64,000 bases of DNA from Microbacteriaceae bacterium UBA1487. GTDB lineage: Bacteria; Actinomycetota; Actinomycetes; Actinomycetales; Microbacteriaceae. The DNA is taken from assembly GCA_002325245.1 (NCBI GenBank), contig DCRR01000022.1, positions 162,989-226,988 of the forward strand, read 5' to 3'. The position numbers and the translations under genes were made by a program. Below the pieces are notes generated by a model, which was not told where the DNA came from, did not search any database, and was given only the letters and a program-made list of their open reading frames with translations. Below, piece by piece: positions 26,425 through 35,793 of the stretch (position 1 is the stretch's first letter; each line of letters begins with the position of its first letter).

Positions 26425-27597
26425 ATGAACTCCGAGAACGACTTCACCACTCGCGCCATCCACGCCGGTCAGGACTTCGACCCGACGACCGGCGCCGTCA
26501 TCCCGCCGATCTACTTCACGACCACGTTCGTGCAGGACGGCATCGGCGGCTTCCGCGGCGGCTACGAGTACACCCGCGGCGGCAACCCGACCCGCACCGC
26601 GCTCGAGACCCTGCTCGCCTCGCTCGAGGGCGGCGACCGCGCCTACAGCTTCGCCTCCGGTCTCGCCGCCGAGGACACCCTGCTGCGGGCCGCGCTGCAG
26701 CCCGGCGATCACATCCTGATGGGCAACGACGTGTACGGCGGCACGCACCGACTGGTGAGCCGCGTGCACGTGCCGTGGGGCGTGTCGCTGTCGACCGTCG
26801 AGATGGGCGACCTGGATGCCGTCGAGAAGGCGCTGCGCCCCGACGCCACCAAGGTGGTCTGGCTCGAGACCCCGAGCAACCCGCTGATGAAGATCACCGA
26901 CATCGCCGCGGTCGCCGAGCTCGCGCACCGCATCGGCGCGATCGTCGTCGTCGACAACACCTTCGCCTCGCCCTACTTGCAGCAGCCGCTGTCGTTCGGC
27001 GCCGACGTCGTCGTGCACTCCACGACCAAGTACCTCGGCGGCCACAGCGACGTGCTCGGCGGCGCGGTGGTGCTGAAGAACGAGACGCTCGTGCGGGGTG
27101 AGTCGCTCGCCGACCAGGTGGGCTTCCTGCAGTTCGGCGTCGGCGCCGTCTCCGGCCCGATGGATGCCTGGCTCACGATGCGCGGCATCAAGACCCTCGG
27201 GGTGCGCATGGACCGGCACTCCTCGAATGCGCAGCGCATCGCGGAGGCGCTCGTTGGCCACGAGAAGCTGGAGCGCGTCTACTATCCGGGCCTGCCAGAG
27301 CACCCCGGCCACGAGCTCGCGGCGACGCAGATGCGCAGCTTCGGCGGCATGATCTCGGTCGCCGTGCGCGGCGGGGGCGAGGCCGCGCGGCGCTTCGCCG
27401 AGTCGATGGAGCTGTTCCAGCTGGCGGAGTCGCTCGGCGGCGTCGAGTCGCTCGTCTGCTACCCGAGCGAGATGACCCACGCCTCCGTCAAGGGCACCCA
27501 GCTCGAGGTTCCCGAGAACGTGGTGCGCCTCTCGGTCGGCATCGAGTCCCCCGACGACCTCCTCGCCGACGTCCTCTCCGCCCTCACCCGCCTCTAG
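26425..27597 (+). CDS. metB: Cystathionine gamma-synthase/gamma-lyase, PLP-dependent
   Basis: 390 residues of the Cys/Met metabolism PLP family: TTRAIHAGQ at the N-terminus, GYEYTRGGNPTRTALE, and the PLP lysine in HSTTKYLGGH (about 200). ATG 26425 gives the usual N-terminus. Sequence alone does not separate synthase from lyase; adjacency to cbs favours cystathionine cleavage to cysteine. The operon ends at the palindrome at 27604-27629. Confidence 0.92.
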   Translation: MNSENDFTTRAIHAGQDFDPTTGAVIPPIYFTTTFVQDGIGGFRGGYEYTRGGNPTRTALETLLASLEGGDRAYSFASGLAAEDTLLRAALQPGDHILMGNDVYGGTHRLVSRVHVPWGVSLSTVEMGDLDAVEKALRPDATKVVWLETPSNPLMKITDIAAVAELAHRIGAIVVVDNTFASPYLQQPLSFGADVVVHSTTKYLGGHSDVLGGAVVLKNETLVRGESLADQVGFLQFGVGAVSGPMDAWLTMRGIKTLGVRMDRHSSNAQRIAEALVGHEKLERVYYPGLPEHPGHELAATQMRSFGGMISVAVRGGGEAARRFAESMELFQLAESLGGVESLVCYPSEMTHASVKGTQLEVPENVVRLSVGIESPDDLLADVLSALTRL

Positions 27598-27603
27598 GGT
27601 CGG

Positions 27604-27677
27604 GGCGGCAGGGATGCATCCCTGCCGCCGGCGCGTGAGGTGCGCGGCACGCGGTTGAGGCGCGGGTCACGCGGTTG
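27604..27677. repeat. Composite repeat, left copy of an inverted pair
   Basis: Contains a perfect 26-bp palindrome (27604-27629, centre ATGCAT) that can act as terminator for cbs-metB, and a 34-bp block (27644-27677) that recurs inverted at 34404-34437 with one mismatch. Within the block the AACCGCGTG motif occurs twice. The remainder of 27678-27787 shows nothing recognisable apart from a CATAAT -10-like box at 27770-27775. Confidence 0.85.
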
Positions 27678-27787
27678 CGTGGGTGCGCGGCGGGCGGGTG
27701 CGGACGCAGGGAGCGCGCGCGTGCTGCTGGGGCCCGCGGGACGGACTCGCCCGTGTCACGCTCACTAGGCATAATGGGCGGGACTTG

Positions 27788-27803
27788 GTGTGAACGTACA
27801 CAC
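27788..27803. promoter_or_regulatory. Operator before the ara regulator gene
   Basis: GTGTGAACGTACACAC is a near-perfect palindrome (two mismatched positions), 12 bases downstream of a CATAAT -10 box. It matches the site at 28928-28943 and fits autoregulation by the LacI-type protein encoded next. Confidence 0.7.
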
Positions 27804-27826
27804 GGTGGAGCGTGGAGGGCAGTCCG

Positions 27827-28849
27827 ATGAAAACTCAGCAGGTCCGCGCCCCGAACATCCGCGACGTCGCTCGTGTCGCAGGGGTCTCCTACCAGACGGT
27901 CTCGCGTGTGCTCAATCAGAGCGAGAGCATCCGTCCGGGGACCCGCGAGCGGGTGCTCGAGGCGATTGACGAACTCGGCTACCGTCCGAACCCGGCGGCT
28001 CGCGCGCTCGTGACCAGCCGCTCGCGCACGATCGGGGTGCTGTCGTCGCAGTCCGCACACTACGGGCCCGCAACGAGCATCGCCGCAATCGAATCGGCGG
28101 CCCGCGCTGCAGGCTACCGGCTGAGCATCACGAGCACGGCATCGAATGCTTACGCTTCGATCAAGGCGGGGATCGACTACCTGATGAGCCAGGCGGTCGA
28201 AGCGCTCGTCGTGGTCGCGCCACAGGCGCACGTATTCGAGGCGATTCAGGACCTGTCAGTCAGCGTGCCGATCGTCACTCTCGAGTCCACCGGCCGCGAT
28301 GTTCGCGGGAGCCTCTCCGTCGACCAGGTCGCGGGCGCGCGGCTGGCGACGCAGCATCTGGTCGAACTCGGCCATCGGGAGATCGTGCACATCACCGGCC
28401 CGCAGGATTGGATCGAGGCTCTCGCTCGAACGCGGGGCTACCGGGAGGCGCTTTCGGCTGCCGGGCTCCAGGTGAGAGCTCCCGTGGTCGGAGACTGGAG
28501 TGCAGAGTCCGGCTATCGCGCCGGGCTAGAGCTTCTTGGGGCGCGCGACGTCACCGCGGTATTCGCGGGAAACGACCAGATGGCGCTGGGGCTCTTGCAT
28601 GCCGCGCGGGAACTCGGCGTTGACGTACCCAACGAACTGAGCGTCATCGGGTTCGACGACATCCCGGAAGCAGCGCACTTCGCTCCACCGCTGACGACGA
28701 TCCGCCAGAACTTCGTAGAGATCGGGCGGCGTGCGGTGGCAATCATCCTCGCCGAGTTGCGCGGGGACATGGAAGTCGACCACCAGATGGTCCCCCCGGA
28801 GCTCATTCTGCGCGAGTCGACGAGCGCCGTTCGGTCAACGCACACCTGA
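27827..28849 (+). CDS. LacI family regulator, probable arabinose repressor
   Basis: 340 residues from ATG 27827, after GTGGAGGG. HTH IRDVARVAGVSYQTVSRVLN (about residues 9-28), hinge helix ARALVTSRSRTIGVL, and a sugar-binding domain with VIGFDDIPEAAHFAPPLTTI. It lies directly upstream of araBDA and shares TGTGAWCG-type operators with that promoter, so repression of arabinose genes is likely. Arabinose as effector is inference from context. Confidence 0.9.
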   Translation: MKTQQVRAPNIRDVARVAGVSYQTVSRVLNQSESIRPGTRERVLEAIDELGYRPNPAARALVTSRSRTIGVLSSQSAHYGPATSIAAIESAARAAGYRLSITSTASNAYASIKAGIDYLMSQAVEALVVVAPQAHVFEAIQDLSVSVPIVTLESTGRDVRGSLSVDQVAGARLATQHLVELGHREIVHITGPQDWIEALARTRGYREALSAAGLQVRAPVVGDWSAESGYRAGLELLGARDVTAVFAGNDQMALGLLHAARELGVDVPNELSVIGFDDIPEAAHFAPPLTTIRQNFVEIGRRAVAIILAELRGDMEVDHQMVPPELILRESTSAVRSTHT

Positions 28850-28887
28850 CCGAAAGCTTCGACGCGCTCCGGGGAAAGCTGACCTCA

Positions 28888-28917
28888 TTGCCGATGTGAT
28901 CGTTTCGCCGATAGGGT
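28888..28917 (+). promoter_or_regulatory. araB promoter with internal half-operator
   Basis: TTGCCG, an 18-base spacer and TAGGGT. The spacer holds ATGTGATCGTT (28894-28904), an inverted half-copy of the operator found just downstream, so the repressor may touch DNA on both sides of the -10 box. Confidence 0.65.
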
Positions 28918-28927
28918 GAATCCAACA

Positions 28928-28943
28928 GTGTGAACGATCACAT
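28928..28943. promoter_or_regulatory. Operator downstream of the araB promoter
   Basis: GTGTGAACGATCACAT, a near-palindrome with the same TGTGAACG arm as the site before the regulator gene. It begins 11 bases after the -10 box and would block transcription start. Confidence 0.75.
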
Positions 28944-28980
28944 TAGATGCAATGAGACCCGACGCGACGGAGTCAGATTC

Positions 28981-30666
28981 GTGAGAGCAGCGACCGCCCT
29001 GCGGGCCAAACGTGACGATCAGTACACGATCGGTGTCGACTTCGGCACCCTCTCCGGCCGCGCCGTTGTCGTCCGCGTCACAGACGGCGCTGAGCTCGGA
29101 GCCGGCGTGCACGAGTACCGCCACGCCGTCATGGACACCGCTCTCGTCGCCACCGGCGCGGCACTTCCGCCCGAGTGGGCGCTGCAGGTTCCGAACGACT
29201 ATCGCGACGTGCTCCAGATCGCCGTGCCGGCCGCCATCGCGGATGCGGGCATCGACCCCGCCCAGGTGATCGGCATCGCGACCGACTTCACCGCATCCAC
29301 GCCGATGCCGGTGCTCGCCAACGGAACGCCGCTGTGCGAACTGCGCGAGTTCGTCGACCGGCCGCACGCCTATGTGAAACTTTGGAAGCACCACGCCGCG
29401 CAGCCGCAAGCCGACCGCATCAACGCGCTCGCCGCCGAGCGGGACGAGGGCTGGCTGCCGCGCTACGGCGGCTTCATCTCGAGCGAGTGGGAGTTCGCGA
29501 AGGCGCTGCAGCTGCTCGAGGAGGACCCGGAAGTCTACGAACGCATGGACCGCTGGGTCGAGGCGGCCGACTGGATCGTGTGGGAGCTCTCCGGCCGCTA
29601 CCTGCGCAACGCCTGCACCGCCGGCTACAAAGGCATCTTTCAAGATGACTCCTCGCCGAGCCAGGACTTCCTCCGTGCGCTCAACCCGGCATTCGCCGAC
29701 TTCGCGACCGACAAGCTCGACGCTGAGATCGGCGTCCTGGGCGGGCGGGCGGGCGGACTGACCGCCGAGGCCGCTGATTGGACGGGCCTTCCACAAGGGA
29801 TCGCAGTCGCCGTCGGCAACGTCGACGCGCACGTCACCGCGCCGGCCGCGCGCGCCGTTGGCCCCGGCCAGATGGTGGCGATCATGGGCACCAGCACTTG
29901 CCACGTCATGAACAGCGAGCGCCTGGTCGAAGTCCCGGGCATGTGCGGCGCGGTCGACGGCGGCATCGTCGACGGGCTGTGGGGCTACGAGGCTGGGCAG
30001 TCGGGGGTCGGCGACATCTTCGCCTGGTACGTCAACAACCACGTTTCGGTGTCGGCACAGGAGGACGCCGCCGCGGCGGGCCAGAGTGTGCACCAGCACC
30101 TCACCGACCTCGCGTTCACCGAGCCGGTCGGCGCGCACGGTCTGCTCGCCCTTGACTGGCACAGCGGCAACCGTTCCGTGCTCGTCAACACCGAGCTCTC
30201 GGGGCTCATCCTCGGGCTCACGCTGACGACCCGACCCGAACAGGTCTACCGAGCGCTGCTCGAGGCCACCGCGTTCGGCACCCGCCAGATCGTGGAAACG
30301 TTCGCCGCCTCCGGGGTTCCCGTCACCGAGTTCATCGTCGCCGGCGGTCTGCTCAAGAACCCCCACCTGATGCAGACCTACAGCGATGTGCTGCGGATGC
30401 CGATCTCGACGATCGCGAGCGAGCAGGGCCCCGCACTCGGCAGCGCCATCCACGCGGCGGTCGCCGCCGGCGTGTACGACGACATCCGTGCCGCGAGTGA
30501 CGCGATGGGCAAGCTGGAACGCGACGTGTACACGCCGAATGCCGCCTCGGCGGATGCGTACGACGCCCTCTACGCGGAGTACCGCGAGTTGCACGACTGG
30601 TTCGGCCGCGGCGGAAACGACGTGATGAAGCGACTCAAGGCGCACCGACGCGAGGTGCTGTCATGA
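28981..30666 (+). CDS. araB: L-ribulokinase
   Basis: 561 residues from GTG 28981 (GGAG eight bases upstream); an earlier GTG at 28930 lies inside the operator and is unlikely. FGGY kinase with the phosphate loop VDFGTLSGRAVVVRV (about residues 19-33) and the AraB-type GYEAGQSGVGDIFAWYV motif. It phosphorylates L-ribulose at C5 with ATP, second step of arabinose catabolism. ATGA overlap with araD. Length agrees with the roughly 560-residue bacterial AraB family. Confidence 0.95.
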   Translation: MRAATALRAKRDDQYTIGVDFGTLSGRAVVVRVTDGAELGAGVHEYRHAVMDTALVATGAALPPEWALQVPNDYRDVLQIAVPAAIADAGIDPAQVIGIATDFTASTPMPVLANGTPLCELREFVDRPHAYVKLWKHHAAQPQADRINALAAERDEGWLPRYGGFISSEWEFAKALQLLEEDPEVYERMDRWVEAADWIVWELSGRYLRNACTAGYKGIFQDDSSPSQDFLRALNPAFADFATDKLDAEIGVLGGRAGGLTAEAADWTGLPQGIAVAVGNVDAHVTAPAARAVGPGQMVAIMGTSTCHVMNSERLVEVPGMCGAVDGGIVDGLWGYEAGQSGVGDIFAWYVNNHVSVSAQEDAAAAGQSVHQHLTDLAFTEPVGAHGLLALDWHSGNRSVLVNTELSGLILGLTLTTRPEQVYRALLEATAFGTRQIVETFAASGVPVTEFIVAGGLLKNPHLMQTYSDVLRMPISTIASEQGPALGSAIHAAVAAGVYDDIRAASDAMGKLERDVYTPNAASADAYDALYAEYRELHDWFGRGGNDVMKRLKAHRREVLS

Positions 30667-31373
30667 GCCGATTCGCACCCGAGATAGAGATTGCCATCGC
30701 CCGCATGCGCGACGAGGTCACCCAGCTGCACCGCGAGTTGACGCGTTACGGCCTGGTGATCTGGACCGGCGGCAACGTGAGCGGTCGGGTCCCCGGCGTC
30801 GAGCTGTTCGTCATCAAGCCGAGCGGCGTCAGCTACGACGACCTGGCTCCGGAGAACATGATCCTGTGCGACCTTGCCGGCGAGGTCGTCGGCTCGACGC
30901 CGGGAAGCGATCGAAGCCCTTCCAGCGACACCGCGGCGCACGCCTACGTCTACCGCGAGATGCCCGAGGTCGGCGGCATCGTGCACACGCATTCGACCTA
31001 CGCCACGGCGTGGGCGGCGCGCGGCGAGCCGATCCCGTGCGTCATCACGGGGATGGCCGATGAGTTCGGCGGCGAGATCCCGGTCGGCCCGTTCGCGATC
31101 ATCGGCGACGATTCGATCGGCCGCGGAATCGTCGAGACGCTGCGGGGACACCGCTCGCGCGCGGTGCTGATGCAGAATCACGGCCCGTTCACGATCGGCA
31201 AGAATGCCCGCGACGCCGTCAAGGCGGCCGTGATGTGCGAGGACGTCGCCCGCACGATCCACCTCGCGCGCCAGCTCGGCGACCCACTGCCGATCCCGCA
31301 GCACCGGATCGACGCGCTCTTCGACCGCTATCAGAACGTGTACGGCCAGGCCCCCCAGGGAGAACTCCAGTGA
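30663..31373 (+). CDS. araD: L-ribulose-5-phosphate 4-epimerase
   Basis: 236 residues of the class II aldolase/epimerase fold. Zinc ligands lie in [16 protein letters not shown] and [17 protein letters not shown] binds substrate phosphate. It converts L-ribulose 5-phosphate to D-xylulose 5-phosphate, the entry into the pentose phosphate pathway. Overlaps araB and araA by four bases on each side, so the operon is tightly coupled. Confidence 0.95.
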   Translation: MSRFAPEIEIAIARMRDEVTQLHRELTRYGLVIWTGGNVSGRVPGVELFVIKPSGVSYDDLAPENMILCDLAGEVVGSTPGSDRSPSSDTAAHAYVYREMPEVGGIVHTHSTYATAWAARGEPIPCVITGMADEFGGEIPVGPFAIIGDDSIGRGIVETLRGHRSRAVLMQNHGPFTIGKNARDAVKAAVMCEDVARTIHLARQLGDPLPIPQHRIDALFDRYQNVYGQAPQGELQ

Positions 31374-32893
31374 CCGCCCGCAGCATCGTCCCCGACCTCC
31401 AGAGCTTCGAGGTGTGGTTCCTCATCGGAAGCCAGCACCTCTACGGCCCCGAGACGCTCGCCCAGGTGGCCGAGCAGTCGCAGCAGGTGGCGCGCGCCCT
31501 GGACGGCGCCGCCGAGGTGCCGGTCACGGTTGTCTGGAAGCCGGTGCTCACCGACAGCGAGGGCATCAAGCGCCTGATCCTGGAGGCGAACGCCGCCGAG
31601 AACGTCGTCGGCCTGGTGGCTTGGATGCACACCTTCAGCCCCGCCAAGATGTGGATCGCCGGACTCGACGCGTTGCAGAAGCCGCTGCTGCACCTGCACA
31701 CCCAGGCCAACGTCGACCTGCCGTGGGGCGAGATCGACTTCGACTTCATGAACCTCAACCAGGCGGCGCACGGCGACCGCGAGTTCGGCTACATCGAGAC
31801 GCGCCTCGGCATCCCGCGCACCACGGTCGTCGGCCACGTCTCCGACCCGGCGGTCACCGCCCGCGTCGGCTCCTGGGCGCGCGCGGCCGCCGGCCGCTGG
31901 GCGACCCAGACGATGAGACTGGCCCGGTTCGGCGACAACATGCGCTTCGTCGCCGTCACCGAGGGCGACAAGACGGAGGCCGAGCTGCGCCTCGGCGTGC
32001 AGGTCAACACCTGGGGCGTCAACGACCTCGCGCAGGCGGTGGACGCGGCGACCGAGTCCGACGTCGACGAGCTGGTGGCGGAGTACCTCGACCTGTACCG
32101 CGTCGCCCCCGAGCTGCGGCCCGGCGCCGAGCGCCACACCTCGCTGCGCGACGGAGCCCGCATCGAGCTCGGCTTGCGCTCCTTCCTCGAGGCCGGCGGA
32201 TTCTCCGCATTCACCACCTCCTTCGAGGATCTCGGCACGCTGCCGCAGCTGCCCGGTCTCGCCGTGCAGCGGCTCATGGCTGACGGCTACGGCTTCGGCG
32301 CAGAGGGCGACTGGAAGACCGCGGTGCTGGTGCGCACGGCTGCGGTCATGGGCGCCGGCCTTCCGGGCGGGGCGAGCCTGATGGAGGACTACACCTACCA
32401 CCTGGAGCCCGGCAACGAGCTCATCCTGGGCGCCCACATGCTCGAGGTGAGCCCATCGCTGTCGAGCGAGACGGCGAGCCTCGAGGTGCACCCGCTCGGC
32501 ATCGGCGGCAAGGACGACCCGGTGCGGCTCGTCTTCACCGCCGACGCCGGCCCGGCGATCGTGGTCGCGCTGAGCGACCAGCGCGACCGCTTCCGGCTGG
32601 TGGCGAACGTCGTCGAGAACGTGTCGCTGCCCGCCCCGATGCCAAGGCTGCCGGTGGGCCGGGCCGTCTGGCGACCTGCGCCGGACTTCCGCACGTCCGC
32701 CACGGCGTGGCTGATGGCGGGCGCGGCGCACCACACCGTCATGTCGACGCAGGTCGGCCTCGAGGTGTTCCAGGACTTTGCGCGAATGTCGAAGATCGAG
32801 CTATTGGCGATCACGGGTGATACCAGCCTCGATGGTTTCGAACGCGAACTGCGAGTGAACGCGAGCTACTTCCGGCTGGCGCAGGGGCTGTAG
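31370..32893 (+). CDS. araA: L-arabinose isomerase
   Basis: 507 residues from GTG 31370, which overlaps the araD stop. It shows [10 protein letters not shown] at the N-terminus, [14 protein letters not shown], and the manganese-ligand regions [11 protein letters not shown] and [11 protein letters not shown]. It isomerises L-arabinose to L-ribulose, first step of the pathway. No clear hairpin follows in the 88 bases before the convergent xylB. Gene order B-D-A differs from E. coli B-A-D. Confidence 0.96.
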   Translation: MTARSIVPDLQSFEVWFLIGSQHLYGPETLAQVAEQSQQVARALDGAAEVPVTVVWKPVLTDSEGIKRLILEANAAENVVGLVAWMHTFSPAKMWIAGLDALQKPLLHLHTQANVDLPWGEIDFDFMNLNQAAHGDREFGYIETRLGIPRTTVVGHVSDPAVTARVGSWARAAAGRWATQTMRLARFGDNMRFVAVTEGDKTEAELRLGVQVNTWGVNDLAQAVDAATESDVDELVAEYLDLYRVAPELRPGAERHTSLRDGARIELGLRSFLEAGGFSAFTTSFEDLGTLPQLPGLAVQRLMADGYGFGAEGDWKTAVLVRTAAVMGAGLPGGASLMEDYTYHLEPGNELILGAHMLEVSPSLSSETASLEVHPLGIGGKDDPVRLVFTADAGPAIVVALSDQRDRFRLVANVVENVSLPAPMPRLPVGRAVWRPAPDFRTSATAWLMAGAAHHTVMSTQVGLEVFQDFARMSKIELLAITGDTSLDGFERELRVNASYFRLAQGL

Positions 32894-32981
32894 CCGTGTC
32901 CTCAAAACCCCGATGAAGCGGGCCACACCGGGCCGATCGTGGACAGAAGCCTCGCGCCCGCGACACGGCTCGGGATTGTGA

Positions 32982-34394
32982 CTACGCGCGCGCAGCGTAC
33001 TGCTCGCGGATGACCGCGTGCGGATCGGGCGCGGGATTCGCCGCGGTCGACACCGGCCACGCCGGACGCTCCCCGGACAGCGCCCACGCCGCCTGCACGG
33101 CCGCGCCGAGCGCGACGTACTCGGCCGGCTCCGGCACCACCACGGGGGCGTCGAACACCTGCGCCGCGATCGTCGCCACCGCCTCGTTCTGCGCCGCGCC
33201 GCCGATCAGCAGCACGCGTTCGGCTGCGATGCCGTGCACGCGCACGGCATCGAGCCCGTCCGCCAGGCCGCACAGCATGCCCTCGATCGCAGCCCGCGCC
33301 AGGTTCTCGCGGGTCGTGCTCGCCAGGGTCATGCCGAACAGGGTCGCGGTCGCGTCGGGCAGGTTCGGGGTGCGCTCGCCCTCGAAGTAGGGCTGCAGCA
33401 CGAGTCCCGCGGCGCCCGGCTCGGCGTCCAGGGCGAGTCGCCCCAACTCGTCGTGGTCGACGCCGAGGAGCCGTGCCGTCGCGTCGAGGACGCGGGCCGC
33501 GTTGAGCGTGGCGACGAGCGGGAGGTAGGCGCCGGAGGCATCCGCAAATCCGGCGACCGCGCCGGTCTCGTCGCGCACCGGCTGCTCGTTCACCGCGAAG
33601 ACGGTGCCGCTGGTGCCGATGGAGACGATGACGTCGCCGGGGCGCGCCCCGAGGCCCAGCGCCGCTCCCGCGTTGTCGCCCGCGCCGGGGCCGACGACGA
33701 CCCCCGCCGGGACGACCCCGTGGGCCGTCGTGGCTCCGGCGGTCTCGGCCGGGCCGAGCACCCGCGGCAGGGTCGCGTCGTGCCCGAGCGCGGCGATGAG
33801 CAGTTCGCGGTCGTACTCGCCGTCGGCCGGGCTCCAGTAGCTGGTGCCGCTCGCATCGGAACGGTCGGTGGTCAACGCGGCGAGCTCCGGGCCGAGCGGA
33901 CTCGAGCCCGTCGGGCCGTAGCCGAGCAGTCGCCAGGTGAGCCAGTCGTGAGGGAGCGCGACCGCGGCGACGCGCGTGGCGTGCTCCGGTTCGGCGTCGC
34001 GCAGCCAGCGCAGCTTGGTGGCGGTGAAGCTCGCGACGGGAACGCTGCCGGTGCGGCGTGCCAGCTCGGCGGCGCCGAACTCGGCGATGAGGGCGGATGC
34101 CGCCCCGGCGCTGCGCGTGTCGTTCCACAGCAGCGCGGGCCGGATCACCTCGCCCGCGGCGTCGAGCACGACCATGCCGTGCTGCTGCCCGCCGATGGAG
34201 ATCGCGGCGACGTCATCGAGGCCGCCCGCGTCGGCGATCGCGGCCTGGAGGGCGGTCCACCAGGCATCCGGATGCACCTCGGTGCCGTCGGGATGCCCGG
34301 CGCGCCCCGTGCGCACCACGGCTCCGGTCTCCAGGTCGCGAATCATCACCTTGCAGCTCTGGGTGGAGGAATCGACCCCTGCGACGAGCGTCAC
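32982..34394 (-). CDS. xylB: Xylulokinase
   Basis: 470 residues, FGGY kinase family. The N-terminal phosphate loop is [16 protein letters not shown] and the xylulokinase hallmark [13 protein letters not shown] follows at about residue 70; the catalytic aspartate region is [14 protein letters not shown]. It phosphorylates D-xylulose. It lies downstream of xylA on the same strand, separated by 94 bases containing the right-hand repeat. Convergent with araA. Confidence 0.94.
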   Translation of the reverse strand: MTLVAGVDSSTQSCKVMIRDLETGAVVRTGRAGHPDGTEVHPDAWWTALQAAIADAGGLDDVAAISIGGQQHGMVVLDAAGEVIRPALLWNDTRSAGAASALIAEFGAAELARRTGSVPVASFTATKLRWLRDAEPEHATRVAAVALPHDWLTWRLLGYGPTGSSPLGPELAALTTDRSDASGTSYWSPADGEYDRELLIAALGHDATLPRVLGPAETAGATTAHGVVPAGVVVGPGAGDNAGAALGLGARPGDVIVSIGTSGTVFAVNEQPVRDETGAVAGFADASGAYLPLVATLNAARVLDATARLLGVDHDELGRLALDAEPGAAGLVLQPYFEGERTPNLPDATATLFGMTLASTTRENLARAAIEGMLCGLADGLDAVRVHGIAAERVLLIGGAAQNEAVATIAAQVFDAPVVVPEPAEYVALGAAVQAAWALSGERPAWPVSTAANPAPDPHAVIREQYAARA

Positions 34395-34403
34395 AGCTCA
34401 CCC

Positions 34404-34476
34404 CAACCGCGTGACCCGCGCCCCAACCGCGTGCCGCACGCGGCACTCCCTGACGCCCGGGATGCATCCCTGCCGC
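34404..34476. repeat. Composite repeat, right copy of an inverted pair
   Basis: 34404-34437 is the inverted copy (33 of 34 bases) of 27644-27677, and 34459-34476 repeats GGGATGCATCCCTGCCGC from the palindrome at 27604-27629. It fills the gap between xylA and xylB. The hairpin may separate the expression levels of the two genes. Confidence 0.85.
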
Positions 34477-34488
34477 ACACCAGCGGCA

Positions 34489-35679
34489 TCAGCGGGCGTT
34501 GAGGAGGTGCTCGGTGGCGAGCTGCTGGAGGCGCACGAAGCCGAAGCCCCTGCCGCCGAGGTAGGCCTCGGCGTCGAAGTCCTCGAACGCGCTCGCATCG
34601 GCCAGCAGGTCGTCGTAGGTCTCACCGGCGGCGAGCGTCGGCACCGCCAGCTCGGGCACGCGCGAGGCGATCAGCGCCTCCTGCACCTCGGGGTCGGCGC
34701 GGAAGGCCGTGGCGCGCTCCTTGAGCAGCAGGTAGGTGCGCATGTTCGCGGCGGCCGAATCCCAGACGCCGGTCTCGTCCTCGGTGCGGCTCGGCTTGTA
34801 GTCGAAATGCCGCGGGCCGTCGTAGGAGGGCCCGCCGTTCGGGCCGCCGTTCTCGAGCAGGTCGACGAGCGAGAACGCGTTGTGCAGGTCGCCGTGCCCG
34901 AACACCAGGTCCTGGTCGTACTTGATGCCGCGCTGGCCGTTGAGGTCGATGTGGAACAGCTTGCCCTGGTACAGCGCCTGCGCGATGCCGGCCGTGAAGT
35001 TGAGACCCGCCATCTGCTCGTGGCCGACCTCGGGATTCAGGCCGAACAGCTCGGGGCGCTCGAGCGTCTCGATGAACGCCATCGCGTGCCCGACGGTCGG
35101 CAGCAGGATGTCTCCGCGCGGCTCGTTCGGCTTCGGCTCGATGGCGAAGCGGATGTCGTAGCCCTTGTCGGTGACGTAGTCGCCGAAGACGTTGAGGGCC
35201 TCGCGATACCGCTCGAGGGCGCTGCGCACATCCTTCGCCGCGTCGTACTCGGCGCCTTCGCGGCCGCCCCACATGACGAAGGTGGTGGCGCCGAGCTCGA
35301 CGCCGAGCTCGAGCTGGCGCATCGCCTTGCGCATCGCGAAGCGACGCACCTCGCGGTCGTTGGAGGTGAAGCCGCCGTCCTTGAACACGGGCGCGCTGAA
35401 CAGGTTGGTGGTGACCATCGGCACCTTGAGGCCGGTGGCGGCGAGGGCGCCCTTGAGGCGCTCGATCTCCTTCTCGCGCTCGGCGGGTGTCGACCCGAAG
35501 GCGAACAGGTCGTCGTCGTGGAAGGTGAGGCCGTAGGCGCCGAGCTCGGCGAGCTTCTCGACGGCGTGCACGACGTCGAGGGGCTTGCGGGTGGGGCCGC
35601 CGAAGGGGTCGGTGCCGTTGTAGCCGATGGTCCAGAGTCCGAAGGTGAACTTGTCGGCGGGGGTGGGCTGGAGGGCCAT
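34489..35679 (-). CDS. xylA: Xylose isomerase
   Basis: 396 residues from ATG 35679 (AGGAG upstream on the minus strand); a longer start would add 15 non-conserved residues. Motifs: [12 protein letters not shown] with the catalytic histidine, MWGGREGAE, the metal-ligand [24 protein letters not shown] and HIDLNGQRG. The size fits the short class I enzymes of actinobacteria. It isomerises D-xylose to D-xylulose. Transcribed divergently from a ROK regulator. Confidence 0.96.
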   Translation of the reverse strand: MALQPTPADKFTFGLWTIGYNGTDPFGGPTRKPLDVVHAVEKLAELGAYGLTFHDDDLFAFGSTPAEREKEIERLKGALAATGLKVPMVTTNLFSAPVFKDGGFTSNDREVRRFAMRKAMRQLELGVELGATTFVMWGGREGAEYDAAKDVRSALERYREALNVFGDYVTDKGYDIRFAIEPKPNEPRGDILLPTVGHAMAFIETLERPELFGLNPEVGHEQMAGLNFTAGIAQALYQGKLFHIDLNGQRGIKYDQDLVFGHGDLHNAFSLVDLLENGGPNGGPSYDGPRHFDYKPSRTEDETGVWDSAAANMRTYLLLKERATAFRADPEVQEALIASRVPELAVPTLAAGETYDDLLADASAFEDFDAEAYLGGRGFGFVRLQQLATEHLLNAR

Positions 35680-35793
35680 GATGCTCCTGGTTCGACGGTG
35701 AACGCTAAATGTTGCGTGCTCCAACTTATATCATGGTGGGCGCGCGAGGGAAGAGCGAGAAGAGACGACGAGGCGCGCGGATATGGTGAACGG
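35680..35793. promoter_or_regulatory. Divergent xylA/ROK promoter region
   Basis: A TATGGT -10 box at 35782-35787 ends six bases before the ROK gene ATG (leaderless). An AT-rich island at 35703-35732 probably carries the xylA promoter; GTTG and CAAC arms at 35711-35725 could be part of an operator. The -35 elements are not clear. Confidence 0.45.

Noticed and set aside
27678..27826. Possible small gene between metB and the ara regulator
   Set aside because: No frame has a ribosome site with balanced codons; the region is repeat, operator and -10 box only.
28930..28980. GTG 28930 as start of araB
   Set aside because: It lies inside the predicted operator and has no ribosome site; GTG 28981 is preceded by GGAG and yields the usual length.
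33976..35793. Long upstream extension of the ROK gene frame on the plus strand
   Set aside because: Antisense to xylB, the repeat and xylA. A leaderless -10 box and ATG 35794 give a normal ROK N-terminus.
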